Below are positions 41,345-50,262 of a stretch of 64,000 nucleotides of DNA, piece by piece. Each line of letters opens with the position of its first letter. Positions within the stretch are counted from its first letter, which is position 1. The notes beneath the pieces were generated by a model. The model was not told where the DNA came from and did no database searches. It was given only the letters and a program-made list of their open reading frames with translations. This DNA is from GCA-2687025 sp964473525. GTDB lineage: Bacteria > Poribacteria > WGA-4E > GCA-2687025. The stretch lies in contig CAYYPK010000003.1 of assembly GCA_964473525.1 (NCBI GenBank), forward strand, positions 186,001-250,000, in the 5' to 3' direction. Made by a program: the position numbers and the translations under genes.

Positions 41345-42676
41345 CTAGTCGGCGCCAGTTGTCTTCTCGCGCTGCTTAACGCGCCGCTCGAGCGTCGCCC
41401 TCGCGTCGGTGAACAGGTAAGCCTTCGTGGCATCCCAGTTCGTGGAGGCCCCGCGCTCCTGCCGCTCGCGGCGAAGGTACGCGGCGTAGGCTTCCTGCGC
41501 CGCCGGGTCGTCGATCTCGCGCAGGATCTTGGACAGCGTGAGACCGTCCGCCGCCGCGCGACTGTCAAGCGTGGCGACGAGCGTAGGCAAGGCGGCGACC
41601 ATCTCGGGGGCGTTCCCCCACCGCTGGCTCAGCGCGAATAGCTCGCGCTCGGCGGACCACGCCGCGACGTGGACATCCGAGGCGGACCATTCCATGAGCC
41701 ACTCCATGAGGTCTGGAAGCAGCGCCGGCGAGGTGGCGGCGATTGCTGGCGCGAGCTCGGGGCGCCCTAGATCAGGTTGGGCGAGCATCGCCATCAGGCC
41801 CGCGCTCGCCGACGCGCCGCGCGTCCCTATGGCTTCCAGGTGCTCCAGCGCCCGCAGGACAGACTCGCGCTCGCCGTTCGCCACGGTCCACACGAGGGCG
41901 CCGACAGCGTCGCCGTGTGGCTCGGAGGACACGCGCGCGAGCGCCCCCGCTGCTTCGAGGTGCGCGTCCCACCTGCTACGCACCGTCACATGACGCTCGG
42001 TGACCTCTCCCGGCGTGGCTGACCGCATAAGGCGCTCGAGGTCAGGCGCCGCGCTGGCGGCGTATTCGCCGAGCATGCCCGCCGCTTCGACAGCCGACGC
42101 CACGTCGCCAGCCTCCTCCTCGCTGAGCGCCGCCACCACCATCGCCACCGCCTCGGGGCTTGGGCTGTCAATGGCGCCGAGAGCCACCAATGCGGAGCCC
42201 CTCCTGTGGTCCGTACGTAGGCTGCGCGGAACCCTCGCGGCCTGCCCTTCTGGGGGTGGCTCCGGCGTTGCGAGCCGCATCAAGTCTGCTTCGATCCGTG
42301 ATGGCAGCGTCGACCGCAAGCCACGCGGACCAGTGGGATGCTTGAGCCGGTATAGACCCCTGTGTTGCGCGAGGCGGCGTATACTGTTGTAGTCCCGAGC
42401 GCCTCCGGGCGTATCCTCCCGCGCGATGACCTCCATCCATGCATCGACGACGCGGTCGTTGTCCCAGCCCTCCGGGGACGTCGGCGTGGGCAGCATCCAC
42501 CCACCGGCGCCGTCGAGGATTGCGGCGACGCATCCGTCACAAGCCGCTCTGTTTAGCTGATCGCCGCGCGCGGGGTATACGGACACCACGACCCCGACGG
42601 TCAGCACGGCAAGCGCGAGCCGCCAACGCGCCGTGGACGAGCCGGCCGACGAGTGGTGTCTAGTCTCTTGCATCAT
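41345..42676 (-). CDS. Exported HEAT-like repeat protein 3 (last gene of PadR operon)
   Basis: A 443-residue protein with an N-terminal signal (RLALAVLTVGVVVSVYPARG) and helical HEAT-type repeats: ALVALGAIDSPSPEAVAMVV, AVEAAGMLGEYAASAAPDLE, AAGALARVSSEPHGDAVGAL, ALEHLEAIGTRGASASAGLM. Such repeats are interaction scaffolds. The C-terminal segment with EIDDPAAQEAYAAYLRRERQ has counterparts in the two upstream genes, so the three are paralogs. Its ATG overlaps the stop of the upstream gene (ATGA), giving translational coupling. Unlike its paralogs it lacks an obvious lipobox. Confidence 0.7.
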   Translation of the reverse strand: MMQETRHHSSAGSSTARWRLALAVLTVGVVVSVYPARGDQLNRAACDGCVAAILDGAGGWMLPTPTSPEGWDNDRVVDAWMEVIAREDTPGGARDYNSIRRLAQHRGLYRLKHPTGPRGLRSTLPSRIEADLMRLATPEPPPEGQAARVPRSLRTDHRRGSALVALGAIDSPSPEAVAMVVAALSEEEAGDVASAVEAAGMLGEYAASAAPDLERLMRSATPGEVTERHVTVRSRWDAHLEAAGALARVSSEPHGDAVGALVWTVANGERESVLRALEHLEAIGTRGASASAGLMAMLAQPDLGRPELAPAIAATSPALLPDLMEWLMEWSASDVHVAAWSAERELFALSQRWGNAPEMVAALPTLVATLDSRAAADGLTLSKILREIDDPAAQEAYAAYLRRERQERGASTNWDATKAYLFTDARATLERRVKQREKTTGAD

Positions 42677-44340
42677 CGGCGTCTGCTCTTCTCTTTGAGT
42701 TGGCGGCGCGTGTGCTCGCGGTAGGCCTTGCGGGCCTCCGGCGTGTCGATGCGGCGCAAGGCGCGGGCGAGCGCCTTGCCTTCGGACGCTGGTCGCTCGG
42801 CCAGCGCCTGGATGAGGTCTGGCGTGATGGCTCGCAGGTCTGGCGTGTCCTCCCACTTCACGCCGGTGTTCGCAACCAGTGCGGACAGCTCGCCTCGCGC
42901 CGATGCCGCGACGGCCGCGTCGTCGGAGATGGCTCGCGCGAGCACTGCCGGGAGGAGGTCGGCCGCCATCGCTGGCGAGATCGCGAGAATCGCGTGGGAA
43001 ACGGATGGACCGCTAGCGTCACCCCTTCTGTACACCGCTAGCAGGCCGTCCAGAGCTGGCGACGCCATGGATCCCATATCCGCAAGGCATTGCGTCGCGC
43101 GGGCGGCAGCGTCGGGATCGGGGCCGTCCGCGATCTCTACCAGAGCGTTCGCGGCAGCCGCCAGGGCTTCGTCGGATATGCGGGCCAGCGGCCCCGCGAT
43201 GGCGTGCAGGCCCCGAGGCATTGGCCCACGCGAGTCTTGCGGCGTCTGGGCCCACGCCAACGCGGGGAAGATCGCCGACAGGACGCCGTCCGCTATGCCA
43301 GCTCTGCGGGTCATCTCCTGCTCCGTCTGGGGATGCTTCTGCTCCTGCGCGCGCCGCTGCTCCTCAAAGCGACGCCGTTGTTCCTCTGTCAGGTTCTGGC
43401 GTGTCGCGAGCCACTCCCGCAGATCAGCGTCGATGGCAGCCTGAACTCTCTCATCGGTCACCACGGTCATATCAACGAGAATGGTGAGCAGGTCCGGGAA
43501 TGCGTCGGGCGATGCGTACAGGACTGCCTCCACGATATCGCCTATGTCGTTCTGCTCCTTGGGCAGACGCGCAAGCAGGTGGGGCACGGCTGGCAGAGCC
43601 CGCTCGCCCAGGTGCTTGAGCTCTGTGACGGCGTACCCGCTTGCCCCATCAAGGCCCTCTATCACGACATCCAACGCTTCGGGTCGAGGCGCGTCCGATA
43701 CGCGCGCCAAGGCGCCAGCAACCCTGACACGGCGCGCGAGATGGGGTTGGGCATGGTCGGGCTCAGCTACGGCGTTCACCTCGGCCAGCAGCCGCTCTAG
43801 ATCTGGCGCCAGATCTGCGGCGTGCCGGCCGAGCATGGCGATGCCTCGCGCCGCGTCATCCTGCGCGTCGGGGTCGTTGCTCAGCAACAACGCGCGCAAC
43901 GTGTCGATGACTTCCTGGGTCGGCTCGTCGACGGACCCCAACAGCTGCGTGAGGTGGTACCGCGCGCCACGGGGTTCCTCACGTAGCGCGGCTGCCAGGA
44001 CGGGCGCCACGCGGGCGGGCAACATGAAGTCGAGACGTCGCGGGTCGGACAGAGGCTCCGTGGGGGTCATCCCGATGCCCATGGCCATGTACCACGCAGC
44101 GTCGGCTCGGTCCCTACCTTCGTAGTGCGCGATGACGTCTATGAACGCGTCGATGGCGTGGTTGATGTCCCGACCCGGTAGGTTCAGGCTGCTGACCACG
44201 GACTGAGTTCTGGCCTGCCGCATTCGCTGTATGAACTGGTCCATGGCTTGCCGCTCGGGTGGGATGGCCGCCGCGCTCGTTGCGCATGCCACCAACAGGC
44301 CGACCAACGCGGCACGGGCTCCGGGGCGAGGTCCAGACAT
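42673..44340 (-). CDS. HEAT-like repeat lipoprotein 2
   Basis: A 555-residue lipoprotein (ALVGLLVAC, Cys near 19). HEAT-like repeats cover most of the length: DDAARGIAMLGRHAADLAPD, VAGALARVSDAPRPEALDVV, TELKHLGERALPAVPHLLAR, ATQCLADMGSMASPALDGLL. A charged helical stretch with many Gln/Glu (LTEEQRRRFEEQRRAQEQKH) interrupts them near 325-345. The ending IDTPEARKAYREHTRRQLKE matches the end segments of its two paralogs. Overlaps the next gene by four bases. No catalytic motif is visible. Confidence 0.7.
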   Translation of the reverse strand: MSGPRPGARAALVGLLVACATSAAAIPPERQAMDQFIQRMRQARTQSVVSSLNLPGRDINHAIDAFIDVIAHYEGRDRADAAWYMAMGIGMTPTEPLSDPRRLDFMLPARVAPVLAAALREEPRGARYHLTQLLGSVDEPTQEVIDTLRALLLSNDPDAQDDAARGIAMLGRHAADLAPDLERLLAEVNAVAEPDHAQPHLARRVRVAGALARVSDAPRPEALDVVIEGLDGASGYAVTELKHLGERALPAVPHLLARLPKEQNDIGDIVEAVLYASPDAFPDLLTILVDMTVVTDERVQAAIDADLREWLATRQNLTEEQRRRFEEQRRAQEQKHPQTEQEMTRRAGIADGVLSAIFPALAWAQTPQDSRGPMPRGLHAIAGPLARISDEALAAAANALVEIADGPDPDAAARATQCLADMGSMASPALDGLLAVYRRGDASGPSVSHAILAISPAMAADLLPAVLARAISDDAAVAASARGELSALVANTGVKWEDTPDLRAITPDLIQALAERPASEGKALARALRRIDTPEARKAYREHTRRQLKEKSRRR

Positions 44341-44418
44341 ATCGGTCGTGTCTCCGTTTCTGCGTGTGGCGCGCCGGGCCGTCTTCGCTCGCGTCCGGGA
44401 GCAGTCAGCGGCGCCGCT

Positions 44419-45582
44419 TCACAGCCGTTGCGTCTCCGGCATGCCCGGCAGGTCGCCTCGTAGCATCGCCTGCTGTCTTCGGCTGACGTAGTCGTTGTGC
44501 GCTTCACGCGTGCGTGCGGTGTTGATCAGTTTCAGCGTCAGCATCAGTTCATAGCTCGCGCGGTACGACACGGGTCGAGCATCGAGGATGTCCGCCAGCT
44601 CGGACGCGACGGTCCGCATGTCCACCTCCGCCGCGGCGAGCCCGTGGAGCTGGAGGTCAGCTGCCCGGGCGGTGGCGTCATCGGGGGATCCCGCCATGTC
44701 GGTCAGTAACGACAGCAGCGCTGGCCGCCGGTCAGGAGAGACGACGGCGATGGCGACAGCAAGTCCGCTAGGCTGTGCTCGACCTGTCGACAGGATCCGC
44801 ATGAGTTCTTCCGCGGCGGGCTCTGCGCGCGGCCCCAGGAGACGGAAGTGCTCGACGGCGTGGACGCGCAAGTAGTGGTCGGAGGCAGCGGCGGCGAGGA
44901 GAACATCCAACGCGGCCGGCGGCGACTCCTCGCACACCCGCGCCAGCGAGGCTGCGAGCTCCAGCACGCGCGGATCCTCGTGGGGTTCGCCCCTGCTCGA
45001 AGCGACGGCATCATGCAGCATCCGCTCGATAGGGGCCGCCGCCTCGGCGACCGCGACACCTAGCATCCCAGCGGAGCGCGCGGCGGCCGTCGCCAACAGG
45101 CGGTCGTCACTGTCCAAGGCCGCGAGCACGGGCGCGATGGTGTCCGGTCCAGGGCCATCGAGCAGCCCAAGGCAGCCTATCAGCGCGCGGTGGAGACGCC
45201 GTTCTTTGCCCGCGTTCTCATCCAACGCCGCGAGCAGAACCGGCGCTGCTCGGGAGGGCAACAGGTCGTCGGCGCCGAACCTCTCCAGGAGGGTCGAATC
45301 GCCCACCAGACCGCCGCCGCCCGACAGCGCCACGGCAGCCGCGAGCCGACGCTCGTCGCCTTCCTCGATGACCTCCAGGTATGCGTCAATGACGACCGTG
45401 TTGCCTCGCGGCGACAGCATGACGGGGCCATGCTTGCGCCAGTCTGCCAGGGCGCCCGCCCGAACAGCAGCCGCGTAATCGCGCGAATCCCTCAGACCCG
45501 AGGACGGGCGGCAGCCCACCAGCGTGTAGGCGCAGCCCAGTACTGCAAGCGCAAGAGACCACCTTCGACCCATCGCCAACAT
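44419..45582 (-). CDS. HEAT-like repeat lipoprotein 1
   Basis: A 387-residue lipoprotein (signal LALAVLGCAYTLVGC; the Cys of LVGC near residue 24). Helical repeats include ALIGCLGLLDGPGPDTIAPV, ATAAARSAGMLGVAVAEAAA and AVEHFRLLGPRAEPAAEELM. The end, LKLINTARTREAHNDYVSRR, has the same pattern as its two downstream paralogs. The ATG at 45582 is followed by a second ATG three codons on; GGAGG lies upstream. It stands 17 bases after the membrane-protein gene and so belongs to the same operon. Confidence 0.7.
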   Translation of the reverse strand: MLAMGRRWSLALAVLGCAYTLVGCRPSSGLRDSRDYAAAVRAGALADWRKHGPVMLSPRGNTVVIDAYLEVIEEGDERRLAAAVALSGGGGLVGDSTLLERFGADDLLPSRAAPVLLAALDENAGKERRLHRALIGCLGLLDGPGPDTIAPVLAALDSDDRLLATAAARSAGMLGVAVAEAAAPIERMLHDAVASSRGEPHEDPRVLELAASLARVCEESPPAALDVLLAAAASDHYLRVHAVEHFRLLGPRAEPAAEELMRILSTGRAQPSGLAVAIAVVSPDRRPALLSLLTDMAGSPDDATARAADLQLHGLAAAEVDMRTVASELADILDARPVSYRASYELMLTLKLINTARTREAHNDYVSRRQQAMLRGDLPGMPETQRL

Positions 45583-45599
45583 GAACGGCCGGCGTCCTC

Positions 45600-46874
45600 C
45601 TACGCGTCAAGTCCCCGCAGACTGTCCGTGGCGCGCCGCCGCTCACGCCGTATTGTGAGAAGCAGCAGCGATCCGTGCGTCGCGGGTACCCCGGCAATTG
45701 CGGTGGCCAAGCAAGTGAGCCCAGCTTCGCCGAGGCCTGCGTACTCGTTGTGTTCGAGACTCACCATGGCCGCTATGAGCAGGCTGGTGAGGGCCACTGT
45801 CGTGCCGATGACCGCCGCCACGCAGATGCCCAGCACACGCGCCCACGACGCGCGCCGCAGCCGCGCGATGCCACGACTCAGCGCCAGGAGCGGGCGCCGC
45901 GGACAAGCCCGAGACACTAGCAGCGCCGCTGAGGCGGCTAGACCGAGCAGCGCCATTTGGGCGCCAACCTGGGCGACTAGCGTCTCCTCGTAGGTTGCCC
46001 AACGCCGGGTGACAAGGCCCGCGGCGATACCCCCAAGGAGACCTGCCACACAGGGCAGCGCGATGGTGGGTATCAGTCCGAGGAGGCCCCATCGCACGAT
46101 CCGCGCCGAGGCGAGCGACGTCCCGCGGGCCGCCAGAGGCGACCGGGACGCCGCGAACCGTCCCACATGCGCCAGGACGAGTAGCACGAGTACGCCTACG
46201 AGGCCCTCCACTGAGAAGGTCAGCAGCGCGCTCAGCCAGATGGTCTCAGCAGCGTGCGTCGGTATAGGCGGCGGCGTCGGGAAGCTGGACGGCAAGGGCG
46301 CGAGCAGCAGCGCGGTCGTCGTCGCGAACGCCCCGGCTAGGAAGGCGACCCGTCCACGGCGCGAGTTAAGGAGGGCGGCGCGCCAACGCTCAACTCGCTC
46401 TCGGAGGCCCGCCAGGGCTCGTCGCGGACGCCCAAAGGACACGAGAATCACCGCGAGCAACGCCAACGCCACAGCTATGCCACAGACGGCGCAAGCCGCG
46501 CCGAACGCCCACCTATCTGGCGCGCCAAGTGTAGTCAGCAGGATTGAGAGAAGCGCGCCAACGTACCACGTCAGCGTGCCGAAGGCGGTCAATGCGAGCG
46601 GGCCTGCAAGCATGCGCTGGACACGACGACGCCACACGCGTTCGGGGTGCGCCTTCTCGTATTCCAGCGCGATGCGCCACACAGTACCCATGGCGGCGAT
46701 AGTGCCGCCCGTCGCCGCGGCTTCGTCGACCCCGTTCTCAACGCGGTGCGCGGCTCCCTCGCGCACATGCGCTACGAGTTCGTCGATGTCGTCGCGAAGG
46801 AGTGCGTCGTGCTCCAATAGCGCGCATCGCCAGACTGCAATCTGCTCTTCGGCGCCTGTGTGGCATTCGCTCAT
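45600..46874 (-). CDS. Membrane protein with HAAS/permease-prefix-like N-terminus
   Basis: A 424-residue protein. The first 60 residues (LLEHDALLRDDIDELVAHVR) resemble the HAAS/permease-prefix helical domain that partners PadR-type regulators. The remainder has about eight hydrophobic helices, e.g. AACAVCGIAVALALLAVILV, ALLTFSVEGLVGVLVLLVL and ARVLGICVAAVIGTTVALTS. Its ATG overlaps the PadR stop (ATGA), which supports functional pairing: the membrane protein may relay a signal to the regulator. No transporter family signature is seen. Confidence 0.6.
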   Translation of the reverse strand: MSECHTGAEEQIAVWRCALLEHDALLRDDIDELVAHVREGAAHRVENGVDEAAATGGTIAAMGTVWRIALEYEKAHPERVWRRRVQRMLAGPLALTAFGTLTWYVGALLSILLTTLGAPDRWAFGAACAVCGIAVALALLAVILVSFGRPRRALAGLRERVERWRAALLNSRRGRVAFLAGAFATTTALLLAPLPSSFPTPPPIPTHAAETIWLSALLTFSVEGLVGVLVLLVLAHVGRFAASRSPLAARGTSLASARIVRWGLLGLIPTIALPCVAGLLGGIAAGLVTRRWATYEETLVAQVGAQMALLGLAASAALLVSRACPRRPLLALSRGIARLRRASWARVLGICVAAVIGTTVALTSLLIAAMVSLEHNEYAGLGEAGLTCLATAIAGVPATHGSLLLLTIRRERRRATDSLRGLDA

Positions 46875-47197
46875 GCTGGACCCCACACCTTCCGCAGCGT
46901 CCCGTGGACGGCACGCCACTGCGCGCGCTCGGTCGCCAGGGCCTCTGAGCCGTCGGCATTGATCTGGTAGTAGCGTCTGCGCCGTCCTTCGTCAGACACG
47001 CGCCACTCCGATACGATGAGACCGTCCGCTTCTAGCCGCCGAAGGACAGGATAGAGCATCCCGTCCGTCCACTCCAGTTCGCCGTCGGATAATTCGCGCA
47101 CCTGCCTGATGATCTCGTACCCGTAGCTCTCGCCCCGCGACAGGATGCCGAGGATGAGCGGGCGAGACGACGCCGCGACGAGGTTCTTCGTTACCAT
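46871..47197 (-). CDS. PadR-family transcriptional regulator
   Basis: A 108-residue PadR-type winged-helix regulator: NLVAASSRPLILGILSRGES, YGYEIIRQVREL, TDGMLYPVLRRLEADGLIVS (recognition helix region) and WRVSDEGRRRRYYQINADG (wing). It has only the short helix C-terminus of the small PadR subfamily. It is the first gene of a five-gene operon with overlapping or closely spaced genes and likely controls it. The ATG at 47197 begins the conserved part; an in-frame ATG at 47233 lies inside the inverted repeat upstream and is less likely. Confidence 0.85.
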   Translation of the reverse strand: MVTKNLVAASSRPLILGILSRGESYGYEIIRQVRELSDGELEWTDGMLYPVLRRLEADGLIVSEWRVSDEGRRRRYYQINADGSEALATERAQWRAVHGTLRKVWGPA

Positions 47198-47230
47198 GGC
47201 GACACCGCGTGTCTCCGCGTTGCGTCGGGC

Positions 47231-47281
47231 CATACATAGCAGATCAAGGTATGACGAGGATACCTAGCAGTTCTATGTATG
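47231..47281 (-). promoter_or_regulatory. Nested inverted repeats, probable PadR operator
   Basis: CATACATAG (47231-47239) and CTATGTATG (47273-47281) are perfect inverted repeats; nested between them is AGGTAT-N7-ATACCT (47247-47252, 47260-47265). PadR dimers bind palindromes of this GTAT/ATAC kind. The stretch is AT-rich and lies just upstream of the PadR start. Confidence 0.55.
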
Positions 47282-47333
47282 TCAAGGGCGGGCGCCCGAC
47301 GCGCTTCTGGCCGCTACGCGGCGGGCCGGCGTC

Positions 47334-48713
47334 CTAGGGAGAGGCAAGCACGACGGTCGACACGGACTGACCCGGTAGCACGATTCCAGCGGGAGGAGAG
47401 CCCGCGTAGACGCGCGTGAGGCTGTGCGCATCCGACGTCTCGTACACCGTTGCGGTGGCCGCGTCGCTCACGCCAGCTATCGAGACCGGCGCCGCGTCGG
47501 CGCCGTTGTTGATCGCCACGACCACGGTCTCGTCGTCGTCGGGACTCACGTAGGCCGAGGCGCGAACCTCCGGGTGATGCACGTCTACATCTATACGGAC
47601 GTGGCCGGCGGGTATGAAGCGGCTGTACGACGCCATCGTCCACAGCCTCTTGGTCTCGTGGACGGCGCGCGTATCCTCATCGACGTAGATGAGCCCATCG
47701 CGGAAGTCGTACCGCGAAACAGCGATCCAGTATTGCCACGACGTCACGGAGGCCACTGTGAGATCGTCGTGCATGACGTTCGCCATGACGAGGGCGGAGT
47801 CCATCCCGTAGTCGCGGCCACCCTTCATCTCCGTCCACTCGGACATCCACAGCCGCAGTTCCGGGAAGCGACGACGTATCAGCGCGACTTCCGCCTCCTT
47901 CTCTTCCCGCGTGGACCAGTATGAGTGGATGGAGAAATGGTGGACAGCGTCGGCGATCTCCGGGTCGCGCATCAGTGGCCCCACGTAGAGGTTCGCCGCT
48001 CCGCGCCACAGAGGCGCCTCGATCACATCTACGCCGACCTCCAGTCCCGCGTCCTCGATGGCGCGGAGCAGCGCCTTCGTTACGGCGACGCACTCCTTCG
48101 CCGTGTAGTGGCAGCCCTCCTGCCCGTTCTCCTCCCACTCCCAGAGCGGCTCGTTGATGGGACTGATGAGCCCGACCGGCACGCCCTCGATATCGCGCAG
48201 GTGGCGTGTCACGTCCACGAGGTAGCGCGCGAACTCGTCGTGCATGTCCGTGCGCAGGTTCGACCGCCCGTATACCCCGCCGGACGTCTTGCCGGACTCC
48301 GTCATGCGCGCGGGAGGACTGTTGGCGAACGCGACGAAGCTCTCGACGCCAGCGTCGCGCGCCGCCTTCAGCATCCACACGGCGTTGGCGTCGCGGCTCC
48401 AGTCGTAGCGCCCCGGCGCGACCTCGAACGTCTCCGTGCGTCGCCACGGATCGCCGATGTGCTCTCCGTCGCCCGCGCCGATGTTGTAACGGTACAGTGA
48501 CAGCCCGGCGCCGGCATCGCGGTCAAACAGTAGCCGCACGACCTGGTCGCGCGCTTCGTCTTCCCACCCGCCGACGTGCTGCGCCCACCACGCTCCAGAC
48601 GCGCCGAAGCGCTCGATCGTCTGGTGTCGGACGCTGCGGTGCACCTCGATGGTCGTAGTGTTGGCGGCATCAGGCACGGCGCCGAACGTCGCTTTAGCGA
48701 GAGCTGCGTTCAC
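47334..48713 (-). CDS. GH30-like glycoside hydrolase
   Basis: A 459-residue retaining glycosidase of the GH30 type (beta-1,6-galactanase/glucuronoxylanase-like). IERFGASGAWWAQHVGGW opens the barrel; YNIGAGDGEHIGDPWRRTET and FVAFANSPPARMTESGKTSG are conserved blocks. The acid/base is Glu 188 in SPINEPL and the nucleophile Glu 292 in LWMSEWTEM. A C-terminal beta-sandwich follows from about 380. No signal peptide is evident with this start, which is odd for a polysaccharidase. GTG at 48713 is three bases after the upstream stop, with GAGG seven bases before it; it is probably cotranscribed with the aminotransferase. Confidence 0.78.
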   Translation of the reverse strand: MNAALAKATFGAVPDAANTTTIEVHRSVRHQTIERFGASGAWWAQHVGGWEDEARDQVVRLLFDRDAGAGLSLYRYNIGAGDGEHIGDPWRRTETFEVAPGRYDWSRDANAVWMLKAARDAGVESFVAFANSPPARMTESGKTSGGVYGRSNLRTDMHDEFARYLVDVTRHLRDIEGVPVGLISPINEPLWEWEENGQEGCHYTAKECVAVTKALLRAIEDAGLEVGVDVIEAPLWRGAANLYVGPLMRDPEIADAVHHFSIHSYWSTREEKEAEVALIRRRFPELRLWMSEWTEMKGGRDYGMDSALVMANVMHDDLTVASVTSWQYWIAVSRYDFRDGLIYVDEDTRAVHETKRLWTMASYSRFIPAGHVRIDVDVHHPEVRASAYVSPDDDETVVVAINNGADAAPVSIAGVSDAATATVYETSDAHSLTRVYAGSPPAGIVLPGQSVSTVVLASP

Positions 48714-48715
48714 GG

Positions 48716-50008
48716 CTAGTCCTCGAGGGCTCGCAGCGCGTCGAGGTCCGCGGTGACTTTCTCGAAGGCGGCGAGTATCTGGTCGACAAGCGCGGATTGG
48801 TCGCCCCGCCAGGACGGCCCGCCCCCGAGCGTGAGTTCCGTGTCCGCGCACCGCGCCTCCGCTACCGGGCAGTCACCGGCGGCGTAGGTTACGTCTCGCT
48901 GCGCTGCGGTCCACGGGTATCCCTTGCCGAAGAAGTAGTTCTTCTCCTGCATCCGAGGCCGCAGATGGATGGGTGTCCGCACGTAGCCCATGCCGATGGG
49001 AACGCCCTCCGCAGCGAGCGCCTTCACGTACGTCTCGCGGGACACTCCCGGGACATTGTCGGGCGCGAAGGTCGGGCTGCCCATGTGGTAGACGTGCTCA
49101 CACTCCTCGGCCACGGTGACGGGCTCCACGCCCGGTATCGCGGCGAGGCCGTCCCACAGCCGTTCGTGGTTCGCGCGCCGGTCCGCGTTCCACTTGTCGA
49201 GGCTTGGAAGCTGCTCCTGCGCGATGACCGCCGCGAGCGGATGGATGCGGTACGTGTAGATAAGGCTGTCCGTGAGTCGCTTCAGCTCCGGGTCGTGGAC
49301 CTGGCTGCCCTGCCGCGCAGGGTGCTGACCAAAGGCGTTCGCGAGTTCGTAACCGCGCGCGTCGTTCGTCAGCAGAACGCCGCCCTCGCCGCCTATCATC
49401 TGCTTGCCATCGCCGATGCTGAAGCAGCCGAAGTCGCCGATGGTCCCTACTCGCTGACCCTTGTAGAGCGCGCCAGTCGCCTGCGCGCAGTCTTCGATGA
49501 CCTTGAGGTCGTGCTTGCGCGCCACGGCTTGTATCGAGTCCATGTCCGCCGGATGGCCGTACAGGTGCACGACGACGATCGCCTTGGTGTAGGGCGAGAT
49601 GCATCGCTCGATCGAGTCCGCGTCCAGCGCGTAGGTGTGCGGGTCGATGTCCGCGAAGACCGGCACGGCGTTCTGCTGCAACACGCACGAGACGCTCTGA
49701 CCCCACGAATAAGGTGTCACGACCACCTCGTCGCCTGCCTCGACCCCTGCCGCCATGACGGCGATGTGGAGCGCGGGGCCGCCGCCCGCGGTGCACATGG
49801 CGTACTCGGCGCCCATGAACTCCGCGAACGCCTTCTCGAAGTCGGCGGTTGGCCCGCCGCCAGCGGCTGAGCACAGGTACTCCCAACTGGCGGGGGAGCT
49901 CCGCATGGCGTCGGCGACGGCGTTGATCTCCGCGTCCGCGACCACCGGCCAAGGAGGCGACTTGAGGTTGACGGCTTTCGGGCCACCGTTGATAGCGAGT
50001 TCGGGCAT
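48716..50008 (-). CDS. DegT/DnrJ/EryC1/StrS-family aminotransferase
   Basis: A 430-residue PLP-dependent sugar aminotransferase-type protein. The cofactor Lys is K202 in SIGDGKQMIGGEGGVLLTND; VIEDCAQATGALYKG carries the Asp that contacts the PLP ring, and TAGGGPALHIAV the phosphate loop. Family members aminate nucleotide ketosugars or, in related groups, act as regulators or dehydratases. The SIGDGKQ context is less common than the usual SFxxxK. GGAG seven bases before the ATG at 50008 fixes the start. Followed immediately by the GH30-like gene. Confidence 0.82.
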   Translation of the reverse strand: MPELAINGGPKAVNLKSPPWPVVADAEINAVADAMRSSPASWEYLCSAAGGGPTADFEKAFAEFMGAEYAMCTAGGGPALHIAVMAAGVEAGDEVVVTPYSWGQSVSCVLQQNAVPVFADIDPHTYALDADSIERCISPYTKAIVVVHLYGHPADMDSIQAVARKHDLKVIEDCAQATGALYKGQRVGTIGDFGCFSIGDGKQMIGGEGGVLLTNDARGYELANAFGQHPARQGSQVHDPELKRLTDSLIYTYRIHPLAAVIAQEQLPSLDKWNADRRANHERLWDGLAAIPGVEPVTVAEECEHVYHMGSPTFAPDNVPGVSRETYVKALAAEGVPIGMGYVRTPIHLRPRMQEKNYFFGKGYPWTAAQRDVTYAAGDCPVAEARCADTELTLGGGPSWRGDQSALVDQILAAFEKVTADLDALRALED

Positions 50009-50262
50009 GGGTCTGCTCCGTTGAGGGCGCCGGATCGCGTCGGCATGGGCCGCGGACAAGCCTACAACAGATAGCATGTCGGGGCGACAGCGGACGGAGG
50101 CGCGCTGCGCCGGCTGCGTCGCCACGCGCGGCGCGTATCGTCTGCCGCCCTTGCGGGACGGAACGCCGGCTGACAGAATCGCGCCCAGACAGTCGAGCCA
50201 GCAGTCGAGCCGCCACTCGACATGCAACGCGCTTCGTATCCGCTTCGGTAAGGAGGCACGCC

